44,900 nt of DNA from an uncultured Alphaproteobacteria bacterium. GTDB lineage: Bacteria; Pseudomonadota; Alphaproteobacteria; RF32; CAG-239. Both the position numbers and the translations under genes were made by a program. The notes under the pieces are model-generated. The model had not been told where the DNA came from. It made no database searches and saw only the letters and a program-made list of their open reading frames with translations. Below, piece by piece: positions 40,208 through 44,900 of the stretch; position 1 is the stretch's first letter, and each line of letters starts with the position of its first letter. The stretch is taken from assembly GCA_944391515.1 (NCBI GenBank), contig CALXTW010000014.1, positions 1 to 44,900 on the forward strand. The letters run 5' to 3'.

Positions 40208-40984
40208 ATGCGAAATTTCGTGTCAAAAATTTTAATGTTTTTTGTTATCTTGCTGATGTTGCTTCAGCCGGTACAGGTGAAAGCGGCTCAACGTTTTGTT
40301 GACGATACTTATGTTTGTATGCAAGCCACACAAAAATTTGAAAAACAATATAACATCAAAAAACACCTTCTTACCACTATTTCCAGCGTCGAAACCGGTC
40401 GTTGGAATGAAGAAGCTCAGCAATCTCTTGCTTGGCCTTGGACTATTAATGCTCAAGGTAAAGGACAATTTTTTAAGACAAAAGCTGAGGCCGTTCGCGC
40501 CATTAAAAAACTTCAGGCTCAAGGCGTAAAAAGCATTGACGTCGGTTGTATGCAGATTAATTTGTCTTATCATGGTAAAGCATTTGATAGCATTGAAGAT
40601 GCTTTAGACCCGCAAAAAAATGTTGAGTATGCAGCTCAATTTTTAACCAAGCTCTATAAAAGAAATAATAATGATTGGTTACAAGCCGCTATGGCTTATC
40701 ATTCAACCACTCCTCGTAAGGCTCAGAGATATAAAAAGAAAATCGTTTCTGCTTACGAGATGGTTAAAACCGCTCATCAAGACAGAGAAGATCGTTTGTT
40801 TGGTGAACGAATTGAAGCGCAGAAAACTGCTTTGAACGAATCTCGTAAAAACACTAAAGCCATCAGAACGGCTAATGTGAAAACACGTAACGCTCAAAGA
40901 GAAATGGCTCGTATTGACGCTAATGCGTGGAGAGAAGCTAAATTAGCTGAGTATAGACGTAACAAAGTCATTGCAAGCAACTAA
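40208..40984 (+). CDS. Lytic transglycosylase SLT-domain protein
   Basis: A 258-residue exported enzyme: signal peptide about 1-26 (VQVKA/AQ), an SLT lysozyme-like domain with the catalytic Glu62 in TISSVETGRWN, then WPWTIN and VGCMQINLSYHG, followed by DPQKNVEYAAQFLTKL. It should cleave the glycan strands of peptidoglycan. The C-terminal 70 residues form a charged helical extension (about 186-258) rich in Arg and Ala. Such compact SLT proteins often open the wall for secretion or motility systems, but no such genes are adjacent. Confidence 0.87.
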   Translation: MRNFVSKILMFFVILLMLLQPVQVKAAQRFVDDTYVCMQATQKFEKQYNIKKHLLTTISSVETGRWNEEAQQSLAWPWTINAQGKGQFFKTKAEAVRAIKKLQAQGVKSIDVGCMQINLSYHGKAFDSIEDALDPQKNVEYAAQFLTKLYKRNNNDWLQAAMAYHSTTPRKAQRYKKKIVSAYEMVKTAHQDREDRLFGERIEAQKTALNESRKNTKAIRTANVKTRNAQREMARIDANAWREAKLAEYRRNKVIASN

Positions 40985-41017
40985 TCATCTTGCTAACTTG
41001 GCTTGGAAAGAGCCAAA

Positions 41018-42535
41018 ATGATGATACAATCTATTCATAAGGTCGGTTTATACTGGCAGCCGCTTGGAGGTAATAATATTGACCAAATCAGCGGGCACTG
41101 CTATCGGTATACCGACCTTCAGCAACTTAAAAACAATAAATTGGAGCCTACCACCATTATTGTGGATTTAGGTAAATTTGATAATTTTCAGGCCTTCAAT
41201 GTTAAAAATACAGTAGCTGCCGTGCCCGATATTCGGCATCTATTGGGAAAGACTCCAGATTGTGCAAAGGCTATTTTTCTAACCCATTCTCACCCCGACC
41301 ATTTAAACGGCATTATCCATTATTTGAAGGCCGGATATACTCTGCCTAATCTCTATGCCGGAAAATATACTTTTATGATTTTGGAGGATCTGTATAATCT
41401 CTTTCAAATTCCTAAAACCCGCCGTCCCGCTCAAATTGAAATAAAACCTGGCGACAAAGTTAAAATCGGCTCAATGGAGATAGAAGTCATCAGCTCCAGC
41501 CATACTTGTTTTGATAGTTTCGGCTTTATCATAAAATCTAAAAACGCAGTTGTCTATCATACCGGCGATATGAAAATTGACCAATCGACATTCTTCCGCA
41601 AGCCTACCGATTTGAAACGGATTAAAGAGTTATCTGGCGAAATTAATTATATTGTTGCCGATTTTTATGGTATTTATGACGACGGTTTTGCCATTAAGGA
41701 AGTAACGACTTATAAAAAACTCGTGCAAATTTTGAAAAAACATAACAAGCCTAAAATCTTTTTGCCTGTATATCCGACACATCCCGAAATGTATATTATT
41801 GCATTTTTAGCGGCGCTTAAGCTCAAAAAGAATGTCGTCTTTTTTGGGAATCCCGATTTTTATAGCTATCTTAATTTGATTCAAAAATATGGCATTGATT
41901 TTAACCAAATGGCAAAAGGGCGCATCAAAGTAATTTATACTCATGAACGAGACGAAATTGCGACCTTGGATAACAATTATGTGGTGATTGGAACTTATAA
42001 TCACGTTTCTAACGCCTTTGACGCGTCAAGATATAACTGTTTTGGTATCATTACAGCTAAAACTTTTTTTAACCCGCTCAAAGGGCAATTAAACGCCCAT
42101 AACATTCAATTTATCAGTGTGGATGATGCGCCTGAACTACAAGGGTTCGGTCACGGCTTTTGGGGAGATATGGAATATCTTCATCTGCTTGTGCCGTGGG
42201 CAAAATTTATTCCAACTCATACCCCTCAATTCGTAATTAATAATGTACGGGAGTTGGCTGCTTTCAGCCATATGGACATTATCGCCCCTACGCCGCAAAA
42301 CAACCAAATTTGGAGATTGCAAAAAAATTCTTATGAATTGGTCAGTTCTATGCCGGCAAAATGGCTTCTTGCTCTAGAAAGTAAAGAGAATTATCATTTT
42401 ACAGAAGTTTTTCAAAAAGCTACTTCGGGGCAAGGTTTTTTGAAGCGAACAATCAGCAATCGGCGGTGTTTGCGGCGCTTTAAGATGTATCTGCATTTGC
42501 GCAAAAATCCGCTCAAGCCTAAATTTAAGCACTAA
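41018..42535 (+). CDS. RNase J-like metallo-beta-lactamase/beta-CASP protein
   Basis: A 505-residue protein with the metal-binding HSHPDH (90-95), a beta-CASP insertion with FLPVYPTHPEMY, a further metal-site region VYHTGDMKID and GHGFWGDMEYLHLLVPWAKFIPTH, the equivalent of GHA..EDL..LI..L.P.yFIPVHGE. The RNase J signature GEIGMN is replaced (PLGGNNIDQISGHC) and the final HGE is HTP, so it is a divergent homologue. RNA exo/endonuclease activity is possible. GGAAAG (41005-41010) supports the ATG at 41018 over TTG 41003. Confidence 0.78.
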   Translation: MMIQSIHKVGLYWQPLGGNNIDQISGHCYRYTDLQQLKNNKLEPTTIIVDLGKFDNFQAFNVKNTVAAVPDIRHLLGKTPDCAKAIFLTHSHPDHLNGIIHYLKAGYTLPNLYAGKYTFMILEDLYNLFQIPKTRRPAQIEIKPGDKVKIGSMEIEVISSSHTCFDSFGFIIKSKNAVVYHTGDMKIDQSTFFRKPTDLKRIKELSGEINYIVADFYGIYDDGFAIKEVTTYKKLVQILKKHNKPKIFLPVYPTHPEMYIIAFLAALKLKKNVVFFGNPDFYSYLNLIQKYGIDFNQMAKGRIKVIYTHERDEIATLDNNYVVIGTYNHVSNAFDASRYNCFGIITAKTFFNPLKGQLNAHNIQFISVDDAPELQGFGHGFWGDMEYLHLLVPWAKFIPTHTPQFVINNVRELAAFSHMDIIAPTPQNNQIWRLQKNSYELVSSMPAKWLLALESKENYHFTEVFQKATSGQGFLKRTISNRRCLRRFKMYLHLRKNPLKPKFKH

Positions 42536-42536
42536 A

Positions 42537-42570
42537 AAAGGAGCTCTAAAAAGCTCCTTTGTGTTTTTTA
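42537..42570 (+). terminator. Intrinsic terminator
   Basis: AAAGGAGCT (42537-42545) pairs with AGCTCCTTT (42552-42560), followed by GTGTTTTTT. It lies between the RNase J-like gene and the convergent membrane protein gene. Confidence 0.8.
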
Positions 42571-42579
42571 TGAGATATT

Positions 42580-42999
42580 TTACTCTGATTTCTGGTATTT
42601 GGTGGGTATTCTATCATATACCATATCGCGGACTTTTTCATATTTTTGCCGCATTTTATCTTGAAGTCCCTCTTCACTTAGCGAGGTCAAAAAGTCACTG
42701 CCTTGCATGTGGTAAATTTCTCTATTCAGGCCATCATACAAGTAACACAGCTTGCGCACCGTGTAGCGTTCTAACTCTTTTCTGACCATGTAAGGATTAT
42801 TTAAATCCTCAACATTCTCCAAAAAATCGTTTAATACTTGTTGGCTCTTTTTCATCGATTTTTTGCCTGGGCGCGCATTATATTCGCCAATCAACCAGAA
42901 GATAAAAATCAAGAATCCCGGGAAACCAAACCGAAGATCCCAAAACATCATTAAAATGCAGATAATTAAAAAGGCTGTAATGTAAAAATTTGCTTTCAT
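42580..42999 (-). CDS. Hypothetical membrane protein
   Basis: A 139-residue protein with two hydrophobic segments at the N-terminus (about 5-20 and 24-38) and a long charged cytoplasmic tail that is helical (SMKKSQQVLNDFLENVEDLN, VRKELERYTVRKLCYLYDGL). No family recognised. Its leader, ACTTAAAAACTTTTTGAGATG, resembles the SD-less leaders of other small genes here, with only a GAG next to the ATG. Confidence 0.6.
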   Translation of the reverse strand: MKANFYITAFLIICILMMFWDLRFGFPGFLIFIFWLIGEYNARPGKKSMKKSQQVLNDFLENVEDLNNPYMVRKELERYTVRKLCYLYDGLNREIYHMQGSDFLTSLSEEGLQDKMRQKYEKVRDMVYDRIPTKYQKSE

Positions 43000-43087
43000 C
43001 TCAAAAAGTTTTTAAGTTTAAAAATAAAATATAATAGTCACTCTTTGAGGGGCATCATAATCCAAAAATCTTGTTTGTCTAGTGTTT

Positions 43088-43657
43088 TTATGCAGACAAA
43101 TGCTCAAACAAAACCTTGCACCCTAAAGCTATTAGGATTATTCCGGCAACAAACTCCATATATTTGGTGGAGAGATTTTTAAAAATTCTACATAAGGCAT
43201 AACCGATAAACGCACAGCAGAATGTGGTGATACCAATAATTATGGAAGAAAACATTATCGGTGTTTTCATAAAAAATATGGTGGCTCCAGTAACAAGAGC
43301 ATCAATGCTGGTGGCAATACCTATCATCAGCAATACCTTGAATGAGAGCTTGTTTTCGAGTTTTTGCGGTTTATCATTTTGCCCTTTCTCCAGTGCCGAA
43401 GAAAGAACATTAATCCCTAACGCCAAAAATACAAAAAAAGCAATCCAGTGGTCTAAAAACTCGATATATTGATTTACACTTTTAGCGGCAACCCAGCCAA
43501 TCAGCGGCATGGCAAACTGAAAGAAACCTGTTGATGCTCCTAATTTCAGCCCGTTTTCCAATTTGTGCGGGTGTAACACCAATCCATAAGAAAATGAGAG
43601 GATAAACGCATCTAAAGATAAGGCCAAGGCTAAGAGAAATATGTCAAACAGGTTCAT
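43088..43657 (-). CDS. mntP: Manganese efflux pump MntP
   Basis: A 189-residue integral membrane protein with six helices. The family motif LALALSLDAFILSFSYG with the essential aspartate is at the N-terminus, and a second LMIGIATSIDALVTGATI repeats it in the second half. MntP exports excess Mn(II). AAGGAG lies upstream. The yybP-ykoY manganese riboswitch found before some mntP genes was looked for and not recognised; the leader instead runs into a tandem repeat (43746-43936). Confidence 0.92.
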   Translation of the reverse strand: MNLFDIFLLALALSLDAFILSFSYGLVLHPHKLENGLKLGASTGFFQFAMPLIGWVAAKSVNQYIEFLDHWIAFFVFLALGINVLSSALEKGQNDKPQKLENKLSFKVLLMIGIATSIDALVTGATIFFMKTPIMFSSIIIGITTFCCAFIGYALCRIFKNLSTKYMEFVAGIILIALGCKVLFEHLSA

Positions 43658-43745
43658 TGTTTACTCCTTATATTTTGTCTTTCCCTTGATATACGAATAT
43701 TATTAAAATATCAAGACCAAACAAGCGTAGCACGCTTGACCGCAT

Positions 43746-43829
43746 AAACGTGGGACGTTTAATCCCAAAACCTGATGACACGGGCGTTTGTGCCCTATCT
43801 TCGAGATGCTTACTGCATTATCTGTGGAA
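43746..43829. repeat. 84-bp repeat, copy 1 (tandem, period 107)
   Basis: Begins AAACGTGGGACGTTT, a perfect 6-bp hairpin with GGG loop, then AATCCCAAAACCTGATGAC and GGGCGTTTGTGCCC (a 4-bp hairpin). The first 50 bases are identical to copy 2 except for two, and the rest shares GATGCT and ATCTGTGGAA. Confidence 0.85.
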
Positions 43830-43852
43830 GTTACATCGCCTCATTCTGCGTT

Positions 43853-43936
43853 AAACGTGGGACGTTTAATCCCAAAACTTGATGACACGGGCGGTTGTGC
43901 CCAGACACCGCGATGCTCTCATAGTTATCTGTGGAA
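43853..43936. repeat. 84-bp repeat, copy 2
   Basis: Second copy at a distance of exactly 107 bases from copy 1 without any gap in the alignment. 48 of the first 50 bases are equal; in the last 34 bases the match is partial. A 23-base stretch (43830-43852) separates the copies. Confidence 0.85.
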
Positions 43937-43969
43937 CAGAAAATGCAATAAAATTTTCGTCTAAAAAGC

Positions 43970-43998
43970 TTGAAAATTAAAATGCTCTATGTTACAAA
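43970..43998 (+). promoter_or_regulatory. Predicted promoter of the macro-domain gene
   Basis: TTGAAA (43970-43975), a 17-base spacer and TACAAA (43993-43998). A start near 44005 gives a leader of about 44 bases without an SD. The match is weak to moderate. Confidence 0.4.
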
Positions 43999-44048
43999 AA
44001 AGCCAATTAATTATCATTATGTTATGTTTTACTTAAATTTTATTTATT

Positions 44049-44654
44049 ATGAATATTGGAAATATTGAAGTTATCATTAAAAATGGTAACGTTGCATTGG
44101 AAAATGCTGATTGTATTGTTGTTCCCGAATTTAATGATTGCGCCTCTTATGGTGGCGTTGGTGCGGCTATTTCTGATTGCGGCATGCGTCATGGTTTGAA
44201 TATTTATCATGAAGCCGTACAGCAAAATCCGCTTACTTCCGGGCAAATTATGATTACGGAATCCGGACTAAAAAACATCAAATTAGCCCACCTAGCAACA
44301 GTAAGTGCTGAAAAGGCTGAACAATTCCGTGTGGTCTTTGAGGCTGTGGTCAGGCTGTTGGCTGAAGCTGATAAGCAAGGAATAAAGACAATTGCAATGC
44401 CAGAGCTTGGTACAGGCATTATCGGATATTTGACGCAAGAACAATCGGCTCGCGCTATTTTTGCCGCCGTCAATGAATATGTCTTACACAATTCAAAGAC
44501 AAATATAGAAAGGCTCACATTAATCATATTCCGCAGTTCTACAACGCCGGCAGAGAATGTATTAGCAAGGGGTAGATTTGACTACCAAGAAGAAATCGGC
44601 GCCAAGGAATTTAGTGTAACCAAGTGGTTTGAGGGCATGGGCTACGGCTGGTAA
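44049..44654 (+). CDS. Macro-domain protein
   Basis: A 201-residue protein with a macro domain, which binds ADP-ribose or related nucleotides. Strand IEVIIKNGNVALENADCIVVP, then YGGVGAAISDCGM (the GGGVDGAI loop), MITESGLKNIKLAHLATV, and TIAMPELGTGIIGYLTQEQSARAI (the PxLGTGxxG loop). The usual NAAN motif after the second strand reads PEFND, so hydrolase activity may be reduced. It has an extra C-terminal 50 residues ending in FEGMGYGW. The leader, ACTTAAATTTTATTTATTATG, lacks an SD. It stands alone. Confidence 0.82.
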   Translation: MNIGNIEVIIKNGNVALENADCIVVPEFNDCASYGGVGAAISDCGMRHGLNIYHEAVQQNPLTSGQIMITESGLKNIKLAHLATVSAEKAEQFRVVFEAVVRLLAEADKQGIKTIAMPELGTGIIGYLTQEQSARAIFAAVNEYVLHNSKTNIERLTLIIFRSSTTPAENVLARGRFDYQEEIGAKEFSVTKWFEGMGYGW

Positions 44655-44674
44655 ATTCATTGCAAAAAATAAAA

Positions 44675-44705
44675 GGCTTTCTGCTTATGCAGGAAGCTTT
44701 TTTTA
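44675..44705 (+). terminator. Intrinsic terminator of the macro-domain gene
   Basis: CTTTCTGC pairs with GCAGGAAG around TTAT (one G-U pair), followed by a T-run. Confidence 0.75.
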
Positions 44706-44791
44706 TTATGGGGATAGTGTGAGCTAAACAATTTTACCATTTATAAGGCAAGAGGTTATATTCTTTCTCAATCATATAAGAGCTACAAACA

Positions 44792-44820
44792 TAAAAAAAG
44801 CACCCTGTGGTGGGTGCTTT
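44792..44820 (-). terminator. Terminator of the rRNA operon
   Basis: On the minus strand AAAGCACCC pairs with GGGTGCTTT around ACCACA and is followed by TTTTTTATG. It lies downstream of the 5S rRNA. Confidence 0.85.
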
Positions 44821-44862
44821 AGAAAAGGGAACAACGTAAATAAGAAGGGATGCGGTTAGAAG

Positions 44863-44900
44863 ATCTGGCAGCTACCTACTCTCCCGTGTCTTAAGACAAA
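44863..44900 (-). rRNA. 5S ribosomal RNA, 3' end (partial)
   Basis: The minus strand reads TTGTCTTAAGACACGGGA then GAGTAGGTAGCTGCCAGAT, the 3' part of 5S rRNA with the characteristic GGGAGAGTAGGTNNCTGCCAG ending. The gene continues beyond the end of the window, so an rRNA operon lies to the right and is transcribed toward this window. Confidence 0.92.

Larger units (their letters stand above)
43658..44048. other. Intergenic region between divergent mntP and macro-domain genes
   Basis: About 390 bases without a gene. It contains the 7-bp perfect hairpin CAAGCGT/ACGCTTG (43722-43738), the 84-bp tandem repeat and the promoter of the macro-domain gene. Either strand could transcribe the repeats as leader or as an RNA. 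Confidence 0.6.

Noticed and set aside
43746..43936. Possible CRISPR array
   Set aside because: Only two units, with a long conserved part (84 bases) and one short spacer (23 bases). CRISPR repeats are shorter and more numerous, and no cas genes are present.
43658..43940. Manganese (yybP-ykoY) riboswitch upstream of mntP
   Set aside because: The GGGGAGTAG-like core of that riboswitch could not be found on the minus strand, so the repeats are reported only as unexplained structure.

Overview
The window looks like a chromosomal segment of an AT-rich alphaproteobacterium. The evidence is a FliX-type flagellar regulator beside a one-cysteine DksA, the gene string maf - RNase E/G - yacG, an alphaproteobacterial-style SUF operon with SufT and SufE, yajC-secD-secF, and the 3' end of a 5S rRNA. 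The DUF1566-like and Cys-rich secreted proteins and low GC would suit a host-associated (gut-type) lineage, but that placement is inference. No transposase, phage module or CRISPR array was seen.

Layout: 1-7044 holds mostly single-gene units of small or accessory function (membrane proteins, hexose-phosphate mutarotase, nucleotidyltransferase, lipoprotein, NTF2-like protein, a GTPase-less EF-Tu-like protein, alpha/beta hydrolase, HEXXH protein). 7173-9474 is murA with a small basic protein in front and an LpxA-like acyltransferase behind. 9500-11887 holds a lipoprotein, an outer-membrane barrel, a pilin-like protein and FliX. 11985-14373 is dksA, maf, rng and yacG. 14406-15486 has a small anchored protein and a Nudix hydrolase.

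15560-25058 is one long minus-strand run: sufB, a 50-aa protein, sufC, sufD, sufS, a DMT-type membrane protein, sufT, sufE, then a succinyl-CoA synthetase-like pair and comF, mostly separated by only a few bases. The synthetase-like alpha subunit lacks the phospho-histidine and other active-site residues, so this operon is the most interesting part of the window.

25242-32081 carries a PAS/degenerate-GGDEF protein, an NlpD-like LysM/LytM lipoprotein, a Cys-rich repeat protein and yajC-secD-secF. 32136-36135 holds an HTH protein, a structured intergenic region that may encode an RNA, a GpsA-like dehydrogenase, a YbaK deacylase, an inositol-monophosphatase-like protein and a histidine phosphatase. 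36373-38923 is an accessory zone with SD-less genes, a 36-bp direct repeat, a hairpin-rich spacer, a tRNA 3'-end remnant and an intact tRNA-Val(GAC). 39088-44654 holds an N-formylglutamate amidohydrolase-like protein, a lytic transglycosylase, an RNase J-like protein, mntP, an 84-bp tandem repeat and a macro-domain protein. The window ends in the 3' end of an rRNA operon on the minus strand.

All assignments come from reading the sequence and recalled family motifs. No database search was run.
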